DNA of 64,000 nucleotides from Platerodrilus igneus (lineage: Eukaryota > Arthropoda > Insecta > Coleoptera > Lycidae): contig JARFIW010001185.1 of assembly GCA_036346225.1 (NCBI GenBank), positions 1,116,001 to 1,180,000 on the forward strand. The letters are read 5' to 3'. Position 1 is the stretch's first letter. Every line of letters starts with the position of its first letter. The translations under genes and the position numbers were made by a program. This document shows, in pieces, positions 43,144 through 54,529 of this stretch. The notes under the pieces are model-generated. The model had not been told where the DNA came from. It was given only the letters and a program-made list of their open reading frames with translations, and did not search any database.

Positions 43144-43372
43144 TGTTAAACTTTAGAGAATTGAAAGATTATATTCATTATACCTTTATTGATTGATATT
43201 ATATTCTTAGATGTTTTACATATATAAATCAGGAACCTTGTTAACAATAACCACACCGTTTATTTCTTCTTAACCTCACACCTATCTCATCATCGGTGCG
43301 TTTCGAAAAGTGTCTAACAAAACACTGACACTATTTAAAGTAATATTTAAAAATGTTAATGTGTGTTACTCA
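43144..43372 (-). repeat. 3' LTR of the Copia element
   Basis: On the minus strand it runs from TGAGTAACACACATTAAC to AAAGTTTAACA (about 229 bp), directly after the Copia stop codon and a GAGAGAGGG tract. It abuts RTE linker sequence at 43143. With no 5' LTR present, the boundaries rest on TG/CA ends and the known insertion site. Confidence 0.7.
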
Positions 43373-43573
43373 ATACCCTCTCTCAAACTTAACATAGTCC
43401 TAACATATTTACAAATCACTGAAATTGTATTTTGCAAATACCTTTTTTTGAAAACATCAGCTAATTGATCATTAGTTGATATATACATTATTGTTTTTCT
43501 ACGACTGTTTTGGAACGAGCCTATTTTAGGTGTGTTTTTGATAGAGAAATCTACTACATTCTATACAGGTTTT

Positions 43574-43622
43574 ATTCCCGCACTCGTTGCTAGGCAAGTT
43601 GCTAAGCAACCAGTGCGGGAAT
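43574..43622. promoter_or_regulatory. 49-bp hairpin upstream of the recombinase gene
   Basis: Arms starting ATTCCCGCACT and ending AGTGCGGGAAT pair, followed by GTTGCTAG and GCTAAGCAAC. The inner GTTGCTAGGCAA resembles an RFX X-box half-palindrome. It lies about 190 bp before the start codon and could be a recombinase-binding or promoter site; this is inference. Confidence 0.5.
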
Positions 43623-44394
43623 GTTCAATTTGCACGGTTGCACTTATATTTCTATTAATCAAGTAACCCTGCACTTGCATCTTATTTCCAATGACGGCCG
43701 AGTTTTCAAAGGTGGGCTATGAAACAAATAATAAACCAACAAATGTCAAATAAATAATTTCATACTGTGAAAGCGTTTAAAATCTTAAAGTATTTGCAGT
43801 CTTTAAAAAATGGCTAGTGATAGTGAAAGCGAACTAGAACCGACGCCTCCAAATATTGTGGAAGCTGCAAATGCAACTACATTAAATTTATTACCGGAAA
43901 TTTCCAAAAAAAAAATATGAGACTGCTTATAAATCGTTTATGGATTGGCGAAGAGATCAAAAGACAACATCTTATTCTGAAAATGTTTTAATTGCGTACT
44001 TTAATGAATTATCTAATAAGTATAAATCTCAGACATTGTGGACGCATTATTCTATGTTGAGAACAAGTCTCACCATCCATAATAATGTAGATATATCTAA
44101 GTATGGAAAATTAAGAGCGTTTCTCAAACGGAAGTCAAGCGGTTATAAATCGAAAAAATCAAAAATTTTTACAACAGAGGAAATAAATATATTTATTACT
44201 AAGGCTCCGGATCAACAGTTTCTTCTGACAAAAGTATGTAATATTAACTTAGGAGAATAATGCGTGTTTATAGCTATTTTTATATTGTTACAGACTGCAT
44301 TAATTATGGGAATTATGGGTGCTTCCCGCAGACAGAAATTACATCAGATGAAGATTACTCATTTCACGGAATTGGGTTCTGCAATATTAGTTAC

Positions 44395-44799
44395 TGTACA
44401 CGCCTCTTGGAACGACAAGGGGCACAATTAGAAATTGCCTGGAGTGCAGTAGGCAGTAAACCAGGGTTTGTAAGGTAGACAGTGGACTGTATAGATTAGA
44501 AGGAAATAAACATAGAATTGGAATACAAGTCACATAAATACTTAAAGCACTTACCGAAGCACAGACATCTGGAGCACTAACGCGGCACTTTTCAGTACTG
44601 TTTCTGGCCAGAGGTAAATAGGAACGGAGTCAGGAAAGGGTTGTTTTAGGAAAGAGATTAGAGAGTGATATTTAGAAATTGAATGAACACGTTCGCGTTC
44701 GCGGATGGTTGTTAATCGACTCTTTTTAAATTATGGTATTCCTTATCTCGCCTCGCTTGATAAAGAATACCACGTTGGAAGAGCGACATGGCGCGAACA
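44395..44799 (-). repeat. 3' LTR of BEL/Pao 1
   Basis: 405 bp, TGTACACGCC to GGCGCGAACA on the plus strand. It differs from the 5' LTR at about four positions (for example CCTCGCTTG versus CCTGGCTTG). Confidence 0.95.
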
Positions 44800-44970
44800 T
44801 AACCGCCCACCAAAAATGAACATTTTTTAAAAGAGATATATTCGAAACTTGAAAAGAAAATTGTATTAGAACTGGGCATTTCCTCCCAGTAGTGGGCTAC
44901 GGTTTACCCGCCGATGCTCGGGATAGAAAAAAAGCAAAATAAAACGTGATTTTTTTTAAAAAAACTAAAT

Positions 44971-47900
44971 CTAAGTTGGAGAAAGAAACAAGAAAAAAAA
45001 ATAGTTTTCTAAAGGAAGGGGTATTATTTTATTTACCGGCCTAGTGAGGGAACCGTGGATGGTTTTTACCGACACCACGCGAACAACACCATCGCTACCG
45101 GGAAATAATTTAGTAGTAAGTTCGGAAACTAATTTCAAGTGAACTGCTCTCGTGCACATGCACACGAAAACACAAAGATATGATTTGAAAGAAGAAGCAT
45201 TACGCCGAATGGAAGACTTAACAAGCAACGGTCCTGCAAAGTCAACTCCAACATGAGTAAAGGCACGAGTTAATTGTACACGGGACGGAGGCAAATTAGA
45301 CATAATGGGTTGAGAAGGCTTGGAATTAAATCGGAAACATGGTATGCATTGATGTATTCGTTGTCGTATTAACGATCGTGATCCTAAAATCCAGTATTTT
45401 CTTAGAATAAGAGCTTGTGTGGTAAGTGGTCCGGAATGCAAAGATAACGCATGATAGTGGTCGCAAATAAGTTTAGATAAAGCTGCCCTTTTAGGCAATA
45501 ACAGAGGATGTTTGCTATCATAGTTCAATTGTGAATGCTGTAGCGACCGCCCACCCTAAGCAAACCTAGAGTATCGATAAACGGCGATAATTTTCTAAAA
45601 GAGGCGGAGAGAGGTTTTTTAATTTTTATTTGCAACAATTCTACTGCAAAAAAACTGTTGTTGAACAAGTTTCACGCATGTTTGTGATGCATTATGTAAT
45701 TCATCACGTGAAATAGGACCTAGAATTTTTCCCATGGGGTGACGGCAATTATAAATAAAACGAATAATATATGCCGTTGCATATTGCAAGCGACTTAAAG
45801 AAGAAAAATTTCCCATGAATTCAGCAAAATCGCACTGTTCTAATGCAACCAGTAGTGTAGTAATTGATTTTAATTCAGGTACTTCACTCAAAGGAACAAA
45901 AGAATAGTTGAGGTTAAAACAAACATCCTTTAAATTAGATGCACCTTTCCACCACAAATCGTGGCGTAATAATTGAAGAGGGGTGAGTCCACGAGAAGCG
46001 ACGTCAGCGGGGTTAAGTTCTCCTGAAACATGGCTCCATTGATCAATGGAGGTATATTCTATAATTTGGCTTACTCGATTTCCCACAAAAGGTTTTAACA
46101 AATATGTAGAGTCGCAACCATGTAAGTACGACTTGAGAGTCTGAATAAAGTTTAGTTTCCAAAATAGGGTATGGAAATTTATTTGAACGCATAAAATGAA
46201 TTAATTTGGCTAATAAAAGAGCTCCAGAAAGTTCTAAGCGTGCGATAGTAAGATGCTTTAGAGGAGCAACCTTGCTCTTGGCTTGTAAAAGATTACAATC
46301 TACAGATTTATCATTAACAACATACAAGTAGACACAAGCGCCGCATCCTTTCGCTTGCATCGCAAAATCCTAGCAATCGAAAAGTGCCGTGAAAATGAGA
46401 CAAAATACGAGGAATTTTTAGCTGGGATAACATAGTAATTTGGTTACAAAAGCCTTGCCATTCCTGACACCACTTATGATCAGGGGTATCATCCCAATCA
46501 ATTTGTTGAACCCACGGTCGTTGTAACATATGCTTTACTACAAATATTACGGGAGTTAACCACCCTAAAGGGTCGAATATGGGCCATATAAGAAAGTACA
46601 GAGCGTTTTGTAAATTCACCTTTAAAGGGTATCACGTTATAAGTGAACACGTCTATTCCAGGGTTCCAGACTAAACCTAGTATCTTTATACCACTAACGT
46701 GGTCAGAGAAAGGAATTAGAGTTTCTAATTCAGTTTGTTCGAAATCCTGTAACAATTCCTCAGAGTTACTAGACCATTTGCGCAAATCAAACTGGCCTAG
46801 AGAAAGAAGTTTTACTAGCTCGTGCTGTAGTTGCTTCGCTTCAGCAATACTTTCAGCACCACTAATTACGTCATCCATATAGGTATGATACATAATAGCT
46901 TCAGAAGCCAGGGGGTAAGAGTTCCCTTCGTCTATAACTAATTGCCGAAGAACTCTTTGAGCTAAGAAAGCGGAAGGAGCTAAACCATATGTAAGAGTCC
47001 TAAGCTCGTACTCAGAAATGTTGTCTTGTGGAGTTGTTCTCCAAAATATATGCTGAAATTGACAATCTTGCTTACGAAGTAAGATCTGCCAGTACATCAT
47101 GCGAATGTCCGCACAAACAGCAATTTTATGCACTGTAATTTAGGACCAGCATATAATCTATTGTTGAGAGAAAGACCTAATGAATCCACGGCAGATCCAT
47201 TAAAAACAACGCGTAGTTTGGTAGTACTACTTGTTATTTTCGAGACGGCATGATGTGGTAGAATATAATCTGATGGATTTTCGGGTAGAATCATATGACC
47301 AAGATCAAAATATTCTTGTAAAAACATATTATAAGAATTTTGTTTTTCCAGAGAACATGAAAGACGTTTTTCTAAATTTAGATAACATTTATAAGCAACA
47401 TGTCGATTGCTACCGAGAGGTTTAATATTGTTATTGAAAGGGAGGAGCGACATAAAACGACCAGAGGCGTTTCGAGAATAATTTTCTAGAAAATGAGATT
47501 CACAAATAACATCTTCTTGAGAGGGAACTTTGGGCATTTTGACTTCTTCTAATTCCCAGAAATTCCTTATATCATTACCTACTGAATCAGAAATAAAAAG
47601 AAGTTGCATTAACTGCGGTGTTAACATTAGGAACCTGTCCCAATAGCACGTAACGAATATTGTTTCAATAGCTACTGGTTGGCCAGGAATGATTCTAGTG
47701 CGATCAGAAAATAGCACTTTGGAACATATTTCAGCACCCAGTAGTATATCTACGGGCAATGATTTATGAAAATTTTCATCAGCAAGCTGCAAACATTTAA
47801 ATTTATGGTAAATACGAGAAGGCAGTGAGCAACCGGGAACGTTTCCGTTATTTTAGGAAAGATTGAAGCACAAAATTGAAATTGATGCTTCGAGTGATTA

Positions 47901-48417
47901 GAAAACAAAGTGCATATTACAGCTCCTTTGGATTTAATTGCAGAACCTGAAATGCCACCAACTTGGCGAAAATCATGTTGACGCTCCAACCCTAGGCGTT
48001 GGACACAAGAACTTGAAATTGCGTTGATTTGAGATCCGGAATCTAAAATGCATCTCACAGATTGTAATTTATTGTTTATATCTAAAACACGAGCTTCTAC
48101 AGTACCTAATAAAACAGTGTAATTTTCTAGTGAATTTGTGACGTTGCATGTCGAAACAACTTCAGTTGTGAGTGCGGCTTTCGAATCGTTAGATTCATTA
48201 ATGTGTTCCTAGCAAGTGGTTTATGCAACAGAGTATGATGAGAAGAGGAATGGCACAACTTACATTTACCATCAGAATTACAATCATGAGGAGTATGACT
48301 GCCGAGGCATTTAAAACATCGATTTAAAGATTTAATAGCAACTTGACGATCGTCAACGCTAAGCTTTCTAAATGCCAAACATCCATAGATTTTATGGACT
48401 TCCCACAATAGGGACAA
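44971..48417 (-). pseudogene. BEL/Pao 1 Pol (knuckles, protease, RT, RNase H, integrase), broken
   Basis: In minus-strand order: knuckles CFKCLGSHTPHDC and CKLCHSSSHHTLLH; protease CILDSGSQINAIS (48058-47750; Asp-Ser-Gly active site); LLGAEICSKVLFS; RT with KLRVVFNGSA, VCADIRMMYWQI and TYMDDVI (46880-46860); RNase H with GFCDAS (46340) and LYSDSQVVLTW; HVSGELNPADVASRG; integrase zinc region HYHALSLHSGP...CIPCFRF and VGVDFAGP with the first catalytic Asp. At LVSELTTK the sequence jumps to LFPGSDGVVRVV, a C-terminal (DUF5641-like) segment, so the second Asp and the Glu of the integrase triad are deleted. At least six frame breaks occur. Confidence 0.88.
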
Positions 48418-48489
48418 ATTATACTAGCGGTTTTAGTTGCCACTGAAGTCTGCGAGTTTTTAACCAAGAAGGATTGGTTTAAACTAGAT

Positions 48490-49389
48490 TTAAAGCGAAG
48501 GGTGCACCTGGCCTTGGCGCTCTTTCCTTTTAATATCTTCATAAAGCTCTGATGTTTTGCTTTGCAAAGTTAAGAAATCGAACAGTTGAGTACAAGTAGG
48601 AACTGCCGAACCTATGTTTGAATCAAATGCGTTTTGAGTTTTGAATTCTAGGTTGCGATAGCATAAAGAAAACAATAAAAAATCAGCCAAATCTTCAACT
48701 TTATTCGCTACCTTTAACGTGTTAACAGCATTAACATGAATATTAATAAAGTTTGAGAGCGATCCAGAGTTTTTAAATTGAAGTATTTTATTTAAGTAGT
48801 AGCTCGTAATTCTAAGAGGTGAATTGTAGCGATCCTGAAGTTTCGTAAACGCTTGTTCATATAAATTGGCATCTAGAGCTAAATCCGAAATTAATGCCAA
48901 TGCTTCCCCCCCAAGAAGCATGCGCATGTAATGATACTTCTGGATTACGGGAATGCGATCGTTTTCATGGACTAAACTTTTGTATAACGTAATGAAATTT
49001 TGCCAATTGTCTAAACAACCATCAAACGGATTTATACTAAGAGGTTTTAAGTAACTGATAACAGGTTGAGATGCACTTGCGATAACTGCTGTATCGCCGG
49101 CAGAAGTAGAAGCCTTTTGCTTCATATCGAAAAACCGAGTACGAATAACATCTATTAAATTGTCGAAGGAAGATCTTTGAGAATTTATCTCATCCTTTTC
49201 TTCTACAGTGGAATTATAACTTAAAATTTTATCGTATAGAGTATCAAGTTGTTGCTCAATACTTTCCATTCGAACATATCTCGCTTCGACTGCTGAAATA
49301 CGAGTAGCCGTTTTGATATAGTCTTGGATTTCCGTTAAACGAGAAAAATAATCCTCTAATTTCTTTTGTAGAATGTTTCTGGTAGTCAT
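48490..49389 (-). pseudogene. BEL/Pao 1 Gag, N-terminal part
   Basis: Start chosen at MTTRNILQKKLEDYF (ATG at 49389; the upstream 31 codons lie in leader sequence). Residues 1-95 form a likely coiled coil. Then comes the DUF1759-type Gag core: LKPLSINPFDGCLDNWQNFITLYKSLVHEN, YHYMRMLLGGEAL, RYNSPLRITSYYLNKIL. The C-terminal end overlaps a shifted frame (48542-48324) that carries a CPYCGKS motif, and the zinc knuckles come later still (48417-48127). Gag would form the cytoplasmic particle. The frame is intact across this domain but not into the nucleocapsid region. Confidence 0.85.
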
Positions 49390-49750
49390 GATTAAACGTT
49401 TGTTACGCACAAATAATACTTGCACGAATCTGAGATTAAGATTACTTCCGAAGCAGAGTTTATTGTTTGTATACAAATACAAAGGTCATTGTTTTAAACG
49501 TGTTGAATGGCAGCGCGATAACGAAGTTATCTGACTAAAGTATAAATGCAGTATTTTTAAAAGTACACACGTGCAATTCAAACTGGAAACTTTTATAGCA
49601 ATTTAATTATCTTTAGAATTAAAGTGTTATGATTATTCGAAATTACAATTAATGTTGGACATACGTATTTATGTGCTTGAATTGAGGATGTGAGACGAAG
49701 AACGAGATATAACGTAGTTCTTAATTCGGCTCGTACGGATCAAAAAGCTA

Positions 49751-50155
49751 TGTACACACCTCTTGGAACGACAAGGGGCACAATTAGAAATTGCCTGGAG
49801 TGCAGTAGGCAGTAAACCAGGGTTTGTAAGGTAGACAGTGGACTGTATAGATTAGAAGGAAATAAACATAGAATTGGAATACAAGTCACATAAATACTTA
49901 ATGCACTTACCGAAGCACAGACATCTGGAGCACTAACGCGGCACTTTTCAGTACTGTTTCTGGCCAGAGGTAAATAGGAACGGAGTCAGGAAAGGGTTGT
50001 TTTAGGAAAGAGATTAGAGAGTGATATTTAGAAATTGAATGAACACGTTCGCGTTCGCGGATGGTTGTTAATCGACTCTTTTTAAATTATGGTATTCCTT
50101 ATCTCGCCTGGCTTGATAAAGAATACCACGTTGGGAGAGCGACATGGCGCGAACA
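49751..50155 (-). repeat. 5' LTR of BEL/Pao 1
   Basis: 405 bp, TGTACACACC to GGCGCGAACA on the plus strand, followed by the target duplication GTTAC. The primer-binding site should lie just inside, near 49720-49750 (GATCCGTACGAGCC on the minus strand); the tRNA is not identified. Confidence 0.95.
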
Positions 50156-50956
50156 GTTACAGTTCCCGACACAAAAACAAAAATTATACGCAGCTTTACG
50201 ATAACGAGTAATATGAAATCACAAAAAAATAGTGGAATCTACGTCCATCAAATGTTTGCGATCCTAGTTTTTTCTTAAATTATCATAAAGGAAAATGCAC
50301 CACACAGAAAGTGGGTATCAATAAATTTGGTGCTATGGGAAAGCAAATTGCAACGTATTTAAAACTACCCAATCCGGAATTATATACTGGTCATTGCTTC
50401 CTGAGATCTTCTGCCACTATTCTTGTAGATGCTGGAGAAGATATAACATCTTTAAAAAGGCACGGTGGCTGGAAATCAACATCAGTCGCCGAAAACTATA
50501 CAGCCGATTCTTTAACAAATAAGTTGAATGTAGGCAACATAATACAAAATTCAATTGATAGCACATCAAATGTTCCATCAACGTCCAAAGAAAAGAATTT
50601 CCAACGTCAAGAAAATTTAGTTTTTGGGAAAACACCTTCTACAATGACGTTTAATAATTGCAATGTAACCTTTAATATTGTTAATAATAATGAATCTAAA
50701 AACTAAACTTAAATCAATTTATTTACTTTTATTATGATAAATTTGTAGTTTTCTTTGAATTTATGTATATTCACAAACGATAATAAACTTATGATATTAA
50801 TAAAATGTATACTCCTATACTTACCATGTATTTTATAATATTAACAAAAGAGGTATCACATTTAAAAAGTACGTACTACAGTCGTAGAAAAAGTATAGTG
50901 TACAACACGCATGGAATGCCCATTTCATGCTCGTTGTACAATATACTATAGTATAC

Positions 50957-52325
50957 CATTATTAATTAAATCAGAAGCAAAATGCATCTTCACATCAATA
51001 TGCTTAACATCACCTGTTATTCTGGAAATTAACTAGTAACTTAATGGTACTCTGATTATCTTCAAAAATACAAAACGGTAACGAATACGGTATCTTATAG
51101 TCTGACATAAGATTCTTCAAATACATTACATATAGCTACAAATTCGGCTTCAGTTGATGATAACGTTACCACTGTTTGCTTTTCGAAGACCAACACACTA
51201 AATTATTATACAACTTAAACAATAACCTGTTACAGATTTTCTGTCATCAATAACCTACAAATGAATCATTGGAATATGAAAAATGTAACTTAAAATTAAC
51301 TGTACTCTTCAAATATTTTACAATGCGTAAAAGATACTTAAAATGTTCATCAGTAGGCGAATCCTGATACTTTCCAAAGTAGCTAACACTATAACAAATA
51401 TCAGTCCTAGAGCCCATCATAATGTACATTAGGCACCCTAAAAGCTGTTTATACGGTAATTTAGTTTTTAATTTTTCGTTCTCATTTTTAATAAGTTTTA
51501 GGTTTTTCTCTAACGGTGTTTTTACATCTTTAGAGCACTCAACATTAAATCTTTTAATCACACCCACTATAGCAGAATGTTGATCGATTGATATAACCCC
51601 CCTCTGTGAATCTCGAACAATATTTATTCCTAAAAAAATCTTAACTTTATTAAACTCTTACATTTTAAATTTACTAGAAAGTTGTGATTTTATTTGATTT
51701 AAGAATAAAATATCATTACATGCTAATAATATGTCATCGACATACAGAAGCAAATAACAGCGTACATTTTCTTTTACATAAACATATACACATAAACATA
51801 AACATATAAACAGTAGTCAGATCTCGATCTATTAAAGTTTAACTGAATTAGAAAATTATTAAATTTATTATTCCAAATTTTAGGAGCCTGTTTTAGACCA
51901 TATATCGCTTTATTCAAGAAACATACTTTACTTTTGTCTATCTTTTGAACTTCCAAACCATGAGGAATTTTCATATATACTTTTTCTGTAATTTCTCCAT
52001 TTAAAAATGCATTTCTGACATCTAGTTGTTTCAACAGCAGATCGTATTTAAGGCATATACATAACAACAATCTAAATGTAGACAATTTTGCTACTGGTGT
52101 ATGTATTTCTTCAATCATATTATTTTGTTGAAAACCTCTCGCAACCAATCTTGCTCTATACGTTGGTTCACCTTTATCATCATACTTTATGGTAAACACC
52201 CATCTGTTTGTTATTACTTCTTTATCTTTCTCTCTATTCACTAGCGTCCATGTTTGATTTTCTTTTAATACTTGCAATTCTTCATTAATTGTACCTTCCC
52301 AGTTTTTCCAATCCGAACTATCTCT
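50957..52325 (-). pseudogene. Copia reverse transcriptase and RNase H, broken
   Basis: Minus strand: WTLVNREKDKEVITNRWVF then YRARLVARGFQQ (52277-52120), LKQLDVRNAFLNGEI (palm Asp), KAIYGLKQAPKIWN, LYVDDILLACND (active-site YVDD at about 51740, after a frame break), then CLMYIMMGSRTDICYSVSYFGKY (51567-51247), LSSTEAEFVAICNVFEE (about 51150, the Copia RNase H block) and a KHIDVKMHF block (about 50990). Copia RT copies its RNA genome into DNA in cytoplasmic particles. At least three frameshifts are present. It stops exactly at the junction with the Crypton-like element at 50957. Confidence 0.87.
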
Positions 52326-52330
52326 TGCTT

Positions 52331-52704
52331 TGTTAATGAATAACTATAGAAATTGGTTTAAAACCCGCACGAAATGTGAGTACAAAATGTTTAACCTAAT
52401 ATCACGAAATTGGTGTAGTTAAAACGAAAATACACTCAACTGAGGAACTGTTTCACTTTCAACACAAGCGACTTTCTGCAATTAGTCACCACATAGATTG
52501 AAAATTGCTGGCCGCATTCCCTGAAGTTTACAAGGCAGCACCTTTTATGTCCACCATGTTGTACACCGAAATAATAAGTGATAAGATGCACTTGTTTTTG
52601 ACAAAATATATTGGCGGGAGTGATAATGTCCCAACACACCAATTTTATAAACACGAAAAAAAAACTATTTGAATTTGAATAATGAAATTAATCAATCCCG
52701 AACA
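52331..52704 (-). repeat. 3' LTR of BEL/Pao 2
   Basis: Runs from TGTTAATGAATAAC to ATCCCGAACA on the plus strand, immediately after the target duplication TGCTT. Confidence 0.93.
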
Positions 52705-52858
52705 TACCGCTCACCAAAATAAGCAATGTTATTTTAATTAATTGAAAATAAATAAATGAATGTACATCAATATACTTGAACACATGAATACAAAATGTAA
52801 CTTGAACAAAATTTGATTCTACACACATAAATAATTATAATTGTACATATGACTAATT

Positions 52859-54529
52859 ACATAGTGGTAGTGGGCACAATTTAACTAATGGACGATCTAA
52901 TTCGCCATTTTGAGTGCACACACGAGCAACCCTAACTACCCCATCACGACCTGGAAAAAGAGCAACTACTCGACCAAGTTTCCACTGTAGTGGGGGCGAA
53001 TTGGAATCTTTGATTAACACCAAATCATGAATATTAACATGGGAAGAGGATTTTATCCATTTCTCACGCTGTTGTAAAGAATGGAGATACTCTGCAACAG
53101 TTGCCACCGAGAAAGTCTATTAAGTTTCAGATTTGTAACGTCAGGATCCGGAGGACACGTCAACGGTTCCAAAGTAAGAAAATGTCCAGGTGTAAGGACC
53201 GATAGATCATTTGGATTACAACTCAATTTGAACAAGCACTGTTAAAAGTTCTTCGTACGTCAACACTTGATCACCAATAACTCTATATAAGTGAGACTTG
53301 ATGGACTGAACACCTCCTTCCCAGATACCACCAAAATGGGGTGAGGCGGGAGGATTAAAATGCCAGTTGATGGATAAAGATCCCGATACCTCTTGAGCAT
53401 AAGCAATGAGCAACCTTGATGCTCCGACGAAATTGGTACCCTGGTCGCTATACAAATCGAAACAACGACCTCGTCATGCTATAAAGCGCCGCAAGGCAGC
53501 AAGAAAAGCATCAGATGAAAGCTCAGAAACCAGTTCAATATGTAAAGCCTTTGTGGCCATACACACAAAAATGCAAATGTAGACTTTGGTATGTTTTGCA
53601 CCTCTACCACGCCTTGAAGTCATAGCAAGAGGACCAGCAAAATCTAGTCCAGCATGACTAAATGGTTTTATTTGAGAAATTCGAGGAGCAGGTAAGTCAT
53701 CCATTAACGGAGACAATGAAGTAGGCTTGACTTTAAAACACTGAACACACTTTGAAAGAACACGATTAATAACACGTTTTAAACCCAACACCCAAAATTG
53801 TTGAGAAATCAAATAACCTAAAGTTTGAGGACCTGGATGTAGATATTTACGGTGTGTATATTCTACAATCAACTCATTGAGTCTATGATCTCGAGGAAGT
53901 AGTAGAGGATGCTTAGCATCATATAATAATTCAGAATGTCGTAAACGACCACCAACACGCACAAGGTTATCAGAATCGATAAACGGAGCCAATTTTTGAA
54001 TTGATTTTGCACACACTTTCCCTTTCTCAATACAATCTATTTCATTGAGAAAAACTTCATGCTGTACTATTTTCACAATCACTAGTAATGCTTTATGTAA
54101 CTCGGTCATAACAAGCGAACCTGTTTTTCTTTGATGAACTTCACTTCGCAAACTATTACCAAAGCGTAAGCAATAAGCCACAACACCTTGTATTCTACGC
54201 AATGATGAAAATCTCTTCAATAAGACATTGATCTCATCAAAGGGGACAACATTTAACAAATTTAATTTTCTTTGTTCACTTTCTACTACTGGGTCTATTT
54301 CCAGTGCATCAAATGAAGAATATTCATTCGAGTTGTAAAGAAAAGTTGGACCGAACCACCACATTGAATGATTTACAAGATCGGAAGGCATTAGTCCACG
54401 CGAAGTACAATCTGCGGGATTGTCCACTCCACTGACATGATGCCACTGATGAGAGGCAATCTTATCCTGAATATGACTGATGCGATTACTGACAAATGTC
54501 TTCCAACGATGAGGAGTCTGACCAAGCAT
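52859..54529 (-). pseudogene. BEL/Pao 2 Pol C-terminus (RNase H end, integrase)
   Basis: After the RNase H deletion the frame continues HRWKTFVSNRI, then WHHVSGVDNPADCTSRG; the integrase zinc region HRKYLHPGP...CVQCFKV; and AGLDFAGPLAM (first Asp). An in-frame TGA follows RRFIA at about 53476. Beyond it are LYSDQGTNFVG (second Asp), PHFGGIWEGGVQSIK (Glu), small deletions after LLTVLVQIE and SRWQLLQ, and a C-terminal domain LKWKLG-like, LFPGRDGVVRVARV, RPLVKLCPLP ending about 52859. All three integrase catalytic residues are present, unlike in BEL/Pao 1. The damage is light. Confidence 0.88.

Larger units (their letters stand above)
44395..50155 (-). mobile_element. BEL/Pao LTR retrotransposon 1 (5.76 kb), young but defective
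   Basis: Identical-length LTRs (405 bp each) flank gag and pol on the minus strand. GTTAC duplicates at 44390-44394 and 50156-50160. LTRs begin TGTTCGCGCC and end GTGTACA on the minus strand, and differ at about four sites. A GGTGGGCGGTTA tract precedes the 3' LTR (44800-44817) as a likely polypurine tract. Coding is broken by several frameshifts and the integrase core is internally deleted. Confidence 0.93.
43810..50706 (+). pseudogene. tyrosine recombinase (Crypton-type), two exons, interrupted
   Basis: ATG at 43810 opens MASDSESELEPTPP. An extra A in a ten-A run (43906-43915) shifts the frame, and a SAM-like core-binding region follows (YKSFMDWRRDQ, then WTHYSMLRTSL, then FTTEEINIFI). A 60-bp phase-0 intron (GTATGT at 44234 to TACAG at 44293) is inferred. 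Exon 2 runs MGASRRQK to ILVT at 44394, where BEL/Pao 1 intervenes, and resumes at 50161 with PDTKTKIIRSFTIT. After another break near 50210 the catalytic domain reads RPSNVCDPSFFLNYHKGKCT, then GHCFLRSSATIL (His-x-x-Arg), KRHGGWKS and AENYTADS (nucleophilic Tyr), ending at 50706. Such enzymes integrate a circular DNA by strand exchange. It is inactive here. Confidence 0.85.
43503..50953 (+). mobile_element. Crypton-like tyrosine-recombinase element, split by BEL/Pao 1
   Basis: About 1.7 kb remain after removing the 5.77-kb BEL insertion and one duplicated pentamer. It interrupts Copia RNase H: the Copia frame rejoins exactly if the element is excised with a TAC shared at both edges (43500-43502 and 50954-50956). 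There are no long TIRs, but CAGTCGTAGAAAAA at 50879-50892 is inverted relative to TTTTTCTACGACTG at 43493-43506. The right edge is a hairpin (50890-50955). It encodes a tyrosine recombinase (43810-50706). Single-gene, TIR-less tyrosine-recombinase DNA elements are Cryptons; that assignment is from gene content and junction. Confidence 0.78.

Noticed and set aside
46643..47425. plus-strand frames inside BEL/Pao 1
   Set aside because: Antisense to the reverse transcriptase, which has clear catalytic motifs on the minus strand.
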